Shown here one piece after another: positions 1 to 7,181 of a DNA stretch of 11,592 nucleotides; positions within the stretch are counted from its first letter, which is position 1; each line of letters begins with the position of its first letter. The position numbers and the translations under genes were made by a program. The stretch covers positions 1-11,592 of the forward strand of contig JAEYUE010000168.1 in the NCBI GenBank assembly GCA_023433655.1, in the 5' to 3' direction. Below the pieces are notes generated by a model that was not told the DNA's origin, searched no databases, and was given only the letters and a program-made list of their open reading frames with translations. Source of the stretch: Pseudomonadota bacterium. Its GTDB lineage: Bacteria > Pseudomonadota > Alphaproteobacteria > Caulobacterales > Caulobacteraceae.

Positions 1-2
1 CC

Positions 3-872
3 TTCGCCCTGATCGGCGCCCTTGCGGTCTTCGCCGTTCTCCTCAACGCGGTCCGTCGCCCGGCCCCGGCCGTCGCCGACCCGTCCAAAGTCCCCGAGCC
101 GCCCCGGAAGTCCATGGCCGCCTGGTCGCTGGACATCCTGCTCTGGGGCGGCTTCGCCATCATGCTGCTGGCCGCCTTCGACAAGGTCGACCTGCCCAAC
201 ATCCTCAACCTGTTCTCCAACAGCCAGAACATGCGCGAGTACGGGAAGGACTTCCTGAACCCGGATTTCAGCAATTGGCGCGGCCTGGTCGGCCTGATGT
301 GGCTGACCGTTCAGATCGCCCTGTGGGGCACCTTCCTGGCCGTCTTCCTGGCCGTGCCGCTCAGCCTGATGGCCTCGCGCAACCTGTCGCCGGCATGGCT
401 GGTCTGGCCGGTGCGGCGCGTGATGGACCTGATGCGCTCGGTGCCGGACCTGGTGGTCGCCACCCTGTTCATCTTCGCCGTCGGCCTCGGGCCGCTCGCC
501 GGCGTGCTGGCCATCGCCCTGAACACCGCCGGCGTGCTGGCCAAGCTGTTCTCCGAGGCCGTGGAGTCGATCGACAAGGGTCCCATCGAGGGTGTCAAGG
601 CGACCGGCGGCGGCCGCCTGCACGAGATCACCTGGGGCGTCATCCCGCAGGTCGCGCCGCTGTGGACCAGCTTCGCCCTCTACCGCTTCGAATCGAACAG
701 CCGCGCCGCCACCGTGCTCGGCCTCATCGGCGCCGGCGGCATCGGCCAGGCCCTGTTCGAAAGCCTGCAGGCCTTCGAGTACCGGACCGTCTCGACCATC
801 GCCATCGTCATCGTTGTGGCCGTGACCCTGATCGACATGCTCAGCCAGGCGATGCGCAAGCGGCTGCTGTAG
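3..872 (+). CDS. phnE: Phosphonate ABC transporter permease PhnE (5' end outside window)
   Basis: Inner-membrane permease of a phosphonate (or phosphate-ester) ABC importer, which would work with a PhnC ATPase and a PhnD binding protein. The frame is open from base 3 with no stop, so the true start lies upstream; the ATG at 114 is probably internal. Counting from that ATG, several hydrophobic segments are visible (about residues 5-21, 60-85, 115-145 and 225-245), and another, FALIGALAVFAVLL, precedes it. The permease EAA loop lies near residues 148-180 (EAVESIDKGPIEGVKATGG, then WGVIPQ). The PhnE-type stretches GVLAKLFSEAVE, LYRFESNSRAATVLGL and GAGGIG are clear. No partner gene lies downstream, so this is probably the last gene of a phn operon to the left. 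Family assignment is strong; the actual substrate is inferred. Confidence 0.9.
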   Translation, partial: FALIGALAVFAVLLNAVRRPAPAVADPSKVPEPPRKSMAAWSLDILLWGGFAIMLLAAFDKVDLPNILNLFSNSQNMREYGKDFLNPDFSNWRGLVGLMWLTVQIALWGTFLAVFLAVPLSLMASRNLSPAWLVWPVRRVMDLMRSVPDLVVATLFIFAVGLGPLAGVLAIALNTAGVLAKLFSEAVESIDKGPIEGVKATGGGRLHEITWGVIPQVAPLWTSFALYRFESNSRAATVLGLIGAGGIGQALFESLQAFEYRTVSTIAIVIVVAVTLIDMLSQAMRKRLL

Positions 873-959
873 GCATCGGGTCGGCCCCCCGACAGGTTAA
901 ATCGCTGTCATCTGCATCCGACCCCCGATTTGGGCGCCTCTGAACGGGGATATCCTCTC

Positions 960-965
960 AGGAGA
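960..965 (+). promoter_or_regulatory. Ribosome binding site fixing the start at 972
   Basis: AGGAGA lies 6 bases before the ATG at 972 and immediately precedes a good signal peptide. This is why the start at 972 is preferred over the in-frame ATG at 930, which would put about 14 unrelated residues in front of the signal sequence. Confidence 0.7.
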
Positions 966-971
966 CGCTCG

Positions 972-2072
972 ATGACGCTCGCCCGTACCGTGGCCGCCCT
1001 CATGGCGGCGGCCGCCGTCGCCACTCCCGCCCTGGCCCAATCCCCCGACGCCGCCTTCGATCCGCGCGAATATCAAGGGAAGGTGCATGGACAGCTGACC
1101 CAGGTGCTGGTCATCGGCACGCCGCACCTGTCGGGAACGCCGGCCGATTTCGATGCGACCGTGCTGGAGCCCCTGCTCGACCGGCTGGCGGCCTTCGACC
1201 CCGACGTGATCGCCATCGAGAACCTGTCGGGCGAGAGCCTGCACGCCCTGCTGGCCTACAAGGGCGTCTACGCCGACACCGCCGACCAGTATGGCCGGAC
1301 CCCCTTCGTGATGGCCGCCCTGGCCCGCGCTGGGGTCGGTCTGGACCTGCCCGAGGCCGAGGCCGAGGTGCGGCGCACCCTGGCCGAATGGCCCACGTCC
1401 CCGACCGCGGCCCAGCGCCGCCGGCTCGCCGCCCTGTTCGCCGCCTCGGGCGATCCGAACTCCGCCCTGGTGCAGTGGTGGCGTCTGGACCCGGCCGAGC
1501 GCAAGGCCGGGGATGGCCTGCGCCAGCCGCTGGTCGACCAGCTGGAGGCCTATGCCGCGCGCCGCAACGAGAGCCATCTGATCGCCGCCCGTCTGGCCGT
1601 CCGGCTGGGGCTTGAGCGGGTTCACCCCACCGACGACCATGCCGGCGACGACATGTTCGAGGGTCGTATCGATGACCTGACCGCCTTCGTCTCGGCCCCG
1701 GAGTTCCGGGAGATGATCCTGCGGCCCGAGTTCCAGCGCCTGGCCCGCGCCGCCGAACATCTGACGACGCCTGAACAGGCGCTGGACACCTATCGTCATC
1801 TGAATGCGCGGGCGACCGGCCGGGTCGACGCCGATGGCCAGTGGCTGTCCATGATCGACCGCCCTTCGCCCAACAATGTCGGCCACGTCCGCATCGCCGA
1901 ATGGGAGGCGCGCAACCTGCGTCAGGTCGCCCACATCCGCGAGGCGGCGGCCCAGGCGCCCGGCGGCCGGGTGCTGGTCATCGTCGGCTCGGCCCACAAG
2001 CCCTGGTTCGACGCCTACCTCGACATGATGTCGGCCATCGAGGTTGTCGACGCCGAGACCGTTCTGCGCTGA
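972..2072 (+). CDS. Exported TraB/GumN-like protein, probably DUF5694 family
   Basis: A 366-residue protein of unknown function. Residues 1-22 form a signal peptide (Arg at 5, hydrophobic Ala-rich core, cleavage expected after ALA and before Q23), so it is probably periplasmic. The mature part opens with a strand and GTPHLS (49-54), followed by DVIAIE (78-83). Near the C-terminus come an Arg-Asn pair in a helix (about 314-315) and VLVIVGSAH (334-342). This order (an N-terminal GTxH, an acidic residue after a strand, a C-terminal RN helix and VGxxH) resembles the TraB/PrgY/GumN and Tiki metalloprotease-like fold, and fits DUF5694 in particular. It stands alone, 99 bases after phnE, and converges on thrS. 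No enzymatic activity can be assigned. Fold assignment is moderate; export is well supported. Confidence 0.75.
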   Translation: MTLARTVAALMAAAAVATPALAQSPDAAFDPREYQGKVHGQLTQVLVIGTPHLSGTPADFDATVLEPLLDRLAAFDPDVIAIENLSGESLHALLAYKGVYADTADQYGRTPFVMAALARAGVGLDLPEAEAEVRRTLAEWPTSPTAAQRRRLAALFAASGDPNSALVQWWRLDPAERKAGDGLRQPLVDQLEAYAARRNESHLIAARLAVRLGLERVHPTDDHAGDDMFEGRIDDLTAFVSAPEFREMILRPEFQRLARAAEHLTTPEQALDTYRHLNARATGRVDADGQWLSMIDRPSPNNVGHVRIAEWEARNLRQVAHIREAAAQAPGGRVLVIVGSAHKPWFDAYLDMMSAIEVVDAETVLR

Positions 2073-2090
2073 CCGCGAGGTTCAGCGCAG
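2064..2090. terminator. Bidirectional hairpin shared by two convergent genes
   Basis: A perfect 9-base inverted repeat, CTGCGCTGA (2064-2072) and TCAGCGCAG (2082-2090), with a 9-base loop. The left arm is the last three codons (Leu-Arg-stop) of the DUF5694-like gene. The right arm is the last three codons (Leu-Arg-stop) of thrS read on the other strand. No T tract follows on either side, so it is not a classic intrinsic terminator, but its place between convergent genes suggests a transcript-end or 3'-protecting structure. Confidence 0.45.
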
Positions 2091-4001
2091 GTCGGGCGGC
2101 GTCGCCTCCTCGGTCAGCACACGGATCGCCTCCTCGACGGTGACGATCTCCTGGGCCTGCGAGCCCAGCCGGCGCAGGGCGACCTTGCCCTCCTCGGCCT
2201 CCTTCTTGCCGACCACGGCGATGACCGGGACCTTGGCCACCGAGTGCTCGCGCACCTTGTAGCCGACCTTCTCGTTGCGCAGGTCGGTCTCGACCCGCAG
2301 GCCGGCGGCGCGGAGTTTCGCCGCCACCTCCTCCGCATAGCCGTCGGCGTCCGAGACGATGGTCGCCACCACGGCCTGCACCGGCGCCAGCCACAGCGGG
2401 AAGGCGCCGGCGTAGTTCTCGATCATGATGCCGATGAACCGCTCGAACGAGCCGAGGATGGCCCGGTGCAGCATCACCGGCCGGTGCTTCTGCCCGTCCT
2501 CGCCGATGTATTCCGCGCCCAGCCGCTCGGGCAGGACGTAGTCCAGCTGGATGGTGCCGCAGGTCCATTCGCGGCCGATGGCGTCCTTGACGATGAAGTC
2601 GAGCTTGGGCGCGTAGAACGCCCCGTCGCCCTCGGTCACCACCGGTTCGGTCCCGGCCGCGCGGGCGGCCTCGGCCATCAGGCGTTCGGCCTTGTCCCAG
2701 AACGCGTCGTCGCCGGCGCGCACCTCGGGGCGGGTGCCGAGGCTGATGTAGGCCGTCTCCATGCCGAGGTCCGAATGGACCGAGCGGGCCAGTTCGATGA
2801 AGGCCGCCGTCTCCTCGACGATCTGGTCCTCGCGGCAGAAGATGTGGGCGTCGTCCTGGGTGAAGCCCCGCACCCGCATCAGGCCGTGCAGCGAACCTGA
2901 CGGCTCGTAACGGTGGCAGGCCCCGAACTCGGCCATGCGCAGCGGCAACTCGCGGTACGAGCGTTGCCCCTGGTCGAAGATCTGGACGTGGCCCGGGCAG
3001 TTCATCGGCTTGAGGCTGAGCTCCTCGCCCTCGACCGTCTCGCAGACGAACATGTTGGGCCGGTACTTGTCCCAGTGGCCCGAGGCCTCCCAGAATTTGC
3101 GGTCCAGCACCTGGGGCGTCTTGACCTCGACATAGCCGGCGGCGGTCAGCCGACGGCGCATGTAGGCCTCGATCACCTGCCACAGCACCCAACCCTTGGG
3201 GTGCCAGAAGACCATGCCGCGGCCCTCTTCCTGCATGTGGAAGAGCTCCATGGCGCGGCCGATCTTGCGGTGGTCGCGCTTCTCCGCCTCCTCGATCCGC
3301 TTCAGATAGGCGTCGAGGTCGGCCTGGCTGGCCCAGGCCGTGGCGTAGATGCGCTGCAGCTGCGGATTGCGGTGGTCGCCGCGCCAGTAGGCGCCGGCCA
3401 GCTTGGTCAGCTTGAAGGCCTTGCCGACGAATTTCGTCGACGGGAAGTGCGGCCCGCGGCACAGGTCGACCCAGTCGCCCGTCGCATAGGTCGTGATCGT
3501 CTCGTCCGCCGGCAGGTCGCGGATCAGCTCGGCCTTGAAGGTCTCGCCCTTGGCTTCGAACAGCTTGATCGCCTCGTCGCGGTCCCAGACCTGACGGACC
3601 AGCTTCTCGTCGCGATCCACGATCTCCGCCATCTTCTTCTCGATGGCCGCGAAGTCGTCGGTCGAGAACGGCTCCTCGCGGGCGAAGTCGTAATAGAAGC
3701 CGTCCTCGATGGCCGGGCCGATGGTCACCTGGGTGCCGGGGAACAGTTCCTGCACCGCCTGGGCCAGCACGTGGGCGGCGTCGTGGCGGATGGTCTCCAG
3801 CGCCTCCGGGTCATCGCGCATGATCAGGCGGAAGGCCCCGCCTTCTTCAAGAGGACGGTCCAGGTCCCACTGCTTGCCATTGATCTCGACCAGCGCCGCG
3901 CGCTTGGCCAGGGACGGCGAGATGGAGGCGGCGACGTCACGACCCGTGGCGCCTTGCGGATACTCTCGGCTGGCGCCGTCGGGGAATTTCAGTTCGATCA
4001 T
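2082..4001 (-). CDS. thrS: Threonyl-tRNA synthetase ThrS
   Basis: Class II aminoacyl-tRNA synthetase that charges tRNA-Thr in the cytoplasm and edits mischarged serine. It has 639 residues, close to the 642 of E. coli ThrS. An N-terminal TGS domain (1-61) is followed by the editing domain, with H73 and H77 (HDAAH) and C181 with H185 (CRGPH). The catalytic core has the expected zinc ligands C335 (MNCPGH), H386 (DDAHIFC) and H512 (MLHRAILGS), and motif 2-like RYEPSGSLHGLMRVRGFTQD. The anticodon-binding domain starts around 535. The start at 4001 gives MIELKFPDG, the usual ThrS opening, and its ATG overlaps the yidD stop as ATGA. An upstream in-frame ATG at 4058 lies inside yidD and is rejected. 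No upstream leader or T-box is seen. It is probably translated by coupling from yidD. Confidence 0.98.
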   Translation of the reverse strand: MIELKFPDGASREYPQGATGRDVAASISPSLAKRAALVEINGKQWDLDRPLEEGGAFRLIMRDDPEALETIRHDAAHVLAQAVQELFPGTQVTIGPAIEDGFYYDFAREEPFSTDDFAAIEKKMAEIVDRDEKLVRQVWDRDEAIKLFEAKGETFKAELIRDLPADETITTYATGDWVDLCRGPHFPSTKFVGKAFKLTKLAGAYWRGDHRNPQLQRIYATAWASQADLDAYLKRIEEAEKRDHRKIGRAMELFHMQEEGRGMVFWHPKGWVLWQVIEAYMRRRLTAAGYVEVKTPQVLDRKFWEASGHWDKYRPNMFVCETVEGEELSLKPMNCPGHVQIFDQGQRSYRELPLRMAEFGACHRYEPSGSLHGLMRVRGFTQDDAHIFCREDQIVEETAAFIELARSVHSDLGMETAYISLGTRPEVRAGDDAFWDKAERLMAEAARAAGTEPVVTEGDGAFYAPKLDFIVKDAIGREWTCGTIQLDYVLPERLGAEYIGEDGQKHRPVMLHRAILGSFERFIGIMIENYAGAFPLWLAPVQAVVATIVSDADGYAEEVAAKLRAAGLRVETDLRNEKVGYKVREHSVAKVPVIAVVGKKEAEEGKVALRRLGSQAQEIVTVEEAIRVLTEEATPPDLR

Positions 4002-4246
4002 CGGTCTGTCTTTGCGGGCGGAACCGGGTCGTAGCCCGATCCGCCGAAGGGGTGGCATTTACAGAGGCGCCGGACTGTCAGCCATCCCCCCCTGAGCGGT
4101 CCGTGCTGGATCAGCGCGTCCCGCCCGTAGTCGGAGCAGGTCGGCAGATACCGGCACTGCTGCCCGATCAGGGGCGACAGCGTCAGCTTGTAGCCGCGAT
4201 GGGCCAGCCGGACGCCGCGTTCGTAGAGAGTTCCGCCGGATGCCAT
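3998..4246 (-). CDS. yidD: Membrane protein insertion efficiency factor YidD
   Basis: Small 82-residue protein of the YidD family, which assists YidC/Sec-dependent insertion of inner-membrane proteins and associates with the membrane through an amphipathic N-terminal region. The family signature is complete: YKLTLSPLIGQQCRYLPTCS (residues 19-38), HGPLRGGW (48-55), then RLCKCHPFGGSGYDPVP (60-76). Conserved cysteines are C31, C37 and C64; C62 is an additional one. Its stop codon overlaps the thrS start by ATGA, and it begins 45 bases after the NifU-like gene on the same strand. The start at 4246 gives a normal family length, although the ribosome binding site before it is weak. Confidence 0.95.
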   Translation of the reverse strand: MASGGTLYERGVRLAHRGYKLTLSPLIGQQCRYLPTCSDYGRDALIQHGPLRGGWLTVRRLCKCHPFGGSGYDPVPPAKTDR

Positions 4247-4291
4247 GTCGCCGCGCTTATCCCCCGGCAGGCGCGCGGGGGCAACGGGCGC

Positions 4292-4762
4292 CTAGGCCGC
4301 ACCGGCGAGGCTAGTTCGTGTGTCGGGACTCTTCCGCGCGAGGGCCTGCTTCACCGCGTCCAGCGCCGCCTCGAGGGCGACCATGGTCGAGGCGTGCCGC
4401 GCCGGATAATCCGCCACCAGCTTCAGGTCGCACAGTCCGGCGAAGCGGCCCTGCGGCCCCTCGCCGCCGGCCTTGAGCATGGCCAGCATGGCGTCCCGGG
4501 CCGTCTCGATCTCTGCCGCCGTGGCGCCGATCACGGCCTCGCCCAGCACGCCCGCCGCCGCCTGGCCGAGGGCGCAGGCCTTCACGTCCTGGGCGAAGTC
4601 GGCCACGCGGCCTTCGGCGTCGAGGGTCACGTCAACAATCGCCCTTGAGCCGCACAGCTTCGCCACCCGCTCGCCCGTGCCCTGGGGCGCAGGCAGTCGT
4701 CCGGCGTGCGGCAGGTTGGCCGCCAGCTTGAGGATGCGCGCGCTGTAGAGCTCGTCGATCAT
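4292..4762 (-). CDS. NifU/IscU-like iron-sulfur scaffold protein
   Basis: A 156-residue protein resembling the IscU/NifU N-terminal scaffold on which Fe-S clusters are built. The N-terminus (IDELYSARIL and NLPHAGRL) and the core ACALGQAAAGVLGEAVIGAT match the family. C37 (LCGSR) and C63 (KACALGQA) align with the first two scaffold cysteines. The Asp that follows CG in canonical IscU is Ser39 here. The position of the third canonical Cys, in PxRxxC, reads PARHAS with Ser125. The only other cysteine, C111, lies about 14 residues earlier. This matches my recollection of an alphaproteobacterial NifU-like subgroup with RHAST in place of the third-Cys motif. It lies between the TPR gene (46-base gap) and yidD (45-base gap), probably co-transcribed. 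Whether it assembles clusters is uncertain. Confidence 0.85.
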   Translation of the reverse strand: MIDELYSARILKLAANLPHAGRLPAPQGTGERVAKLCGSRAIVDVTLDAEGRVADFAQDVKACALGQAAAGVLGEAVIGATAAEIETARDAMLAMLKAGGEGPQGRFAGLCDLKLVADYPARHASTMVALEAALDAVKQALARKSPDTRTSLAGAA

Positions 4763-4808
4763 GGCCTGAAGATAGGCGAGGAGGCCGCGTCCGGGAAGGC
4801 CGGGGGGA

Positions 4809-5612
4809 TCAGCCTCCCTCCAGCGAACCCCACGTTCGCGCCTGGTCGGCAGCCGAGGGCGTCGCCCGCGCCCGCAGCCAGGCCAGGTTCCGGTCGGCGG
4901 CGTCCGGCGGCAGGTTCCGCCGCATGATCGTCTCCGCCTCGTCCATCTTGCCGTTCAGTCCCAGCGCCATGGCCAGGTTCAGGCGCACCTTCAGCGAAGC
5001 CTCCGGCCGGGCCGCCGCCCGACGCAGCAGCGGCTCGGCGGCTGCGGTGTCGCCCCGCGTCATCGCCGACATGGCCATGTTGGTCAGCACGTCGGGATTC
5101 TCCGGCGACAGGGTCAGGGCCTGGGCCCAGGCCGCCTGGGCGTCCTGCGACCGGCGCACCTGCTCATAGGCGGTCCCCAGCAGCGACCACACCCGCCAGT
5201 CCTGCGGCCGGGCGTCGCGGGCCCGCTCCAGGGCGGCGATGCCGTAGAAGGCCTGGCCGCGGGCGATATGGCCGCGGCCGACCTCCAGCATGGCCTCGAC
5301 ATTTTCCGGTTGCACCAGGAGGACCCGCTCGGCCAGCTCCGCGGCCTCCTGGTGGCGGCCGAGCTCCCGCATGGCCTGCGCCGCCCGGACTCCCGCGACC
5401 GGGTCCATCGGATTGATCTCGGCCTGTTCGGTCCAGAACACCGAGCGGCTCAGGGGGTCGGCGCGGTCATAGGCCGCGCGCACCTCGGCGCTGGCCGGCG
5501 TGCGGGGCGCGGCGGCGGGGGCCTGGGCCTGCTGCGCCGCGGCCGGCCAAACGGCGAGCAGCGGCGCGGTGAACAGGGCGATGGTTGCGATGCGGGCGGT
5601 CGTGCGCGACAT
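4809..5612 (-). CDS. Exported tetratricopeptide-repeat protein (TadD-like)
   Basis: A 267-residue protein with an N-terminal signal peptide (Arg at 3 and 7, hydrophobic stretch about 9-25, likely cleavage after PAAA or QAQA). There is no lipobox cysteine, so it is probably soluble in the periplasm. After an Ala/Pro-rich linker (about 28-42), four to five TPR units cover about 68-235, with typical positions such as LGRHQEAAELAERVL, LLGTAYEQ..DAQAAWAQAL and RLNLAMALGLNGKMDEAE. The last repeats resemble those of TadD-type proteins linked to Flp pilus assembly, but no tad or cpa gene is nearby, so that role is not claimed. TPRs mediate protein-protein contact; the partner is unknown. It is the first gene of the minus-strand run toward thrS and is divergent from the aminopeptidase gene. 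Confidence 0.85.
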   Translation of the reverse strand: MSRTTARIATIALFTAPLLAVWPAAAQQAQAPAAAPRTPASAEVRAAYDRADPLSRSVFWTEQAEINPMDPVAGVRAAQAMRELGRHQEAAELAERVLLVQPENVEAMLEVGRGHIARGQAFYGIAALERARDARPQDWRVWSLLGTAYEQVRRSQDAQAAWAQALTLSPENPDVLTNMAMSAMTRGDTAAAEPLLRRAAARPEASLKVRLNLAMALGLNGKMDEAETIMRRNLPPDAADRNLAWLRARATPSAADQARTWGSLEGG

Positions 5613-5657
5613 GGAGGGGCGCTCCGGAAGGTTCGGGTCCAGACTCGGGCCTTCGCG

Positions 5658-5673
5658 TCAATCCTTGGTTAAG
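5658..5673 (+). promoter_or_regulatory. Weak CtrA-like site in the TPR/aminopeptidase intergenic region
   Basis: TCAA, 7 bases, then TTAAG lies between two divergent genes. The CtrA consensus in Caulobacterales is TTAA, 7 bases, TTAAC, so this carries one mismatch in the left half and a G in place of the final C. TTAA is scarce in this GC-rich window. It may belong to the promoter of either gene or be chance. Confidence 0.2.
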
Positions 5674-5706
5674 ATCGGCCGTCCCAGGCCGGAAAGGCCG
5701 CCGCCG

Positions 5707-7092
5707 ATGTCCGTCCTCCATCCCGACCTGCTGACCCCGGACGGCGAGGGGGCTTTGCCGGTGCGGATTCTCTATCGGGGCCAGCCGGTCGAGGGAGTCT
5801 GGGGCGCCTGGGCGCGCGCCAACGATTTCACCGGCAAGGCGGGGCAACTGCTCCTGCTGCCCTGTTCGGACGACGGCGTCTCTGGCGCCCTGTTCGGCGC
5901 GGGCGACCGCTTCGACCCGCAGACCGCCCGCGCGCTCCCGGCCCATCTGCCCGCCGGCCTCTGGCGACTGGAAGGGCTGGAGGCGGACGAGGCCGCCGCG
6001 GCGGCGCTCGCCTTCGCCTTGGGGGCCTACCGCTTCGACCGCTACAAGGCCGCCGGCAAGGACCCGGCCCGGCTCGCCGTCGGCCCGGGCACGGACGCCG
6101 CGGCCATCCTGCGCATCGCCGCCGCCTGCGACCTCGCCCGGGAGATGGTCGACACGCCCGCCGCCGACATGGGGCCGCTCCAGATCGAAACCATCGCCCG
6201 CGAGATCGCCGAGGAATCCGGTGCGACCGCGAGGGTGACGACCGGCGACGCCCTGTTGGAGGACAACTACCCTGCCGTTCACGCCGTCGGCCGCGCCGCC
6301 GTCCCCCACCGCGCCCCGCGGGTCGTCGAGCTGGGCTGGAAGCTCGACCGGACCGACCTGCCGCTGGTTGCGCTGGTCGGCAAGGGCGTGGTCTTCGACA
6401 CCGGCGGTCTGGACATCAAGGCCGCCGCAGGCATGCGCAACATGAAGAAGGACATGGGCGGGGCCGCCCACGCCCTGGCGCTGGGCCGGCTGGTCATGCA
6501 GGCGAACCTGCCGGTGCGACTGGTGGTGCTGGTCGCCGCCGTCGAGAACGCCATTTCCGGCGACGCTTTCCGCCCCGGCGACATCCTGTCCAGCCGCAAG
6601 GGCCTGACCATAGAGATCGGCAACACCGACGCCGAAGGCCGTCTGATCCTCGCCGACGTCCTCGCCCGCGCCGGCGAGCATTCCCCCGACTTGACGCTCG
6701 ACTTCGCCACCCTGACCGGGGCCGCCCGCATCGCCCTCGGCCCCGAACTCCCCCCGCTCTACAGCGAGGACGAGGCGCTGGTCGCCGACCTGCTCGAGGC
6801 CTCGCGCGCCGTCGCCGACCCCCTGTGGCCGATGCCGTTGTGGCCAGGTTACCGCGCCGCCCTCGAAAGCGAGATCGCCGACATCCGCAACGACTCCGCC
6901 GCCTGGGCCCAGGCCGGATCGATCACCGCCGCCCTCTTCCTGCAGCGGTTCGCGCCGACGACCGGGGCGTGGGCGCACATGGACATCTTCGCCTGGAACC
7001 CGCGCAAGCAGCCGGGCCGCCCCGAGGGCGCCGAGGCCCAGGGCCTGCGCGCCTGTTTCGAGATGCTGTCGCGCCGCTTTACGCCCGCGTGA
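5707..7092 (+). CDS. M17-family leucyl aminopeptidase
   Basis: Cytoplasmic dizinc/manganese aminopeptidase that removes N-terminal residues from peptides. It has 461 residues, the length of the shorter PepB-like M17 proteins rather than the roughly 500 of E. coli PepA. The C-terminal catalytic domain is complete: K226 and D231 (GKGVVFDTGG), K238, D249 (KKDMGG), and D308, E310 and R312 in the family signature NTDAEGRL (306-313). Their spacing equals that of K270, D275, K282, D293, D352, E354 and R356 in E. coli PepA. The N-terminal domain (1 to about 140) is divergent, as usual. The frame is open upstream to about 5500, but that part overlaps the TPR gene on the other strand. The start at 5707 has GGAAAGG 9 bases before it and is preferred. 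The NlpC/P60 gene follows after 89 bases. Confidence 0.95.
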   Translation: MSVLHPDLLTPDGEGALPVRILYRGQPVEGVWGAWARANDFTGKAGQLLLLPCSDDGVSGALFGAGDRFDPQTARALPAHLPAGLWRLEGLEADEAAAAALAFALGAYRFDRYKAAGKDPARLAVGPGTDAAAILRIAAACDLAREMVDTPAADMGPLQIETIAREIAEESGATARVTTGDALLEDNYPAVHAVGRAAVPHRAPRVVELGWKLDRTDLPLVALVGKGVVFDTGGLDIKAAAGMRNMKKDMGGAAHALALGRLVMQANLPVRLVVLVAAVENAISGDAFRPGDILSSRKGLTIEIGNTDAEGRLILADVLARAGEHSPDLTLDFATLTGAARIALGPELPPLYSEDEALVADLLEASRAVADPLWPMPLWPGYRAALESEIADIRNDSAAWAQAGSITAALFLQRFAPTTGAWAHMDIFAWNPRKQPGRPEGAEAQGLRACFEMLSRRFTPA

Positions 7093-7181
7093 CGATCCGG
7101 CGCCACGATAAGGCCTTGGTTCGTTAACGGCCCTTTCGGCATCTCGCGGCAGGATGGGCGCTCAACCGGACGAGCCTCTTC

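Noticed and set aside
876..892. Small hairpin after phnE (TCGGG, 7 bases, CCCGA)
   Set aside because: Only 5 base pairs, with no T run; not enough to call a terminator.
897..1997. Long open frame on the minus strand opposite the DUF5694-like gene
   Set aside because: Its translation is Gly/Arg/Gln-rich with no recognisable motif, while the opposite strand has a ribosome binding site, signal peptide and family motifs. It is a by-product of high GC.
1978..3462. 494-codon minus-strand frame overlapping thrS
   Set aside because: It is an Arg/Pro/Gly-rich out-of-frame reading of thrS, whose true frame carries every catalytic and zinc residue.
4261..4292. GC-rich inverted repeats between the NifU-like gene and yidD
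   Set aside because: Five-base arms with 11 to 13 base loops in extreme GC; they would also split what otherwise looks like one operon.
5467..6978. 503-codon minus-strand frame opposite the M17 aminopeptidase
   Set aside because: Low-complexity Gly/Arg/Val translation with no domain; the plus frame has all seven M17 active-site residues at the right spacing.
7071..7133. Possible terminators after the aminopeptidase (GCGCCG/CGGCGC and GGCC/GGCC)
   Set aside because: Stems are short, loops long and no clear T tract follows; such pairs are expected by chance at this GC content.
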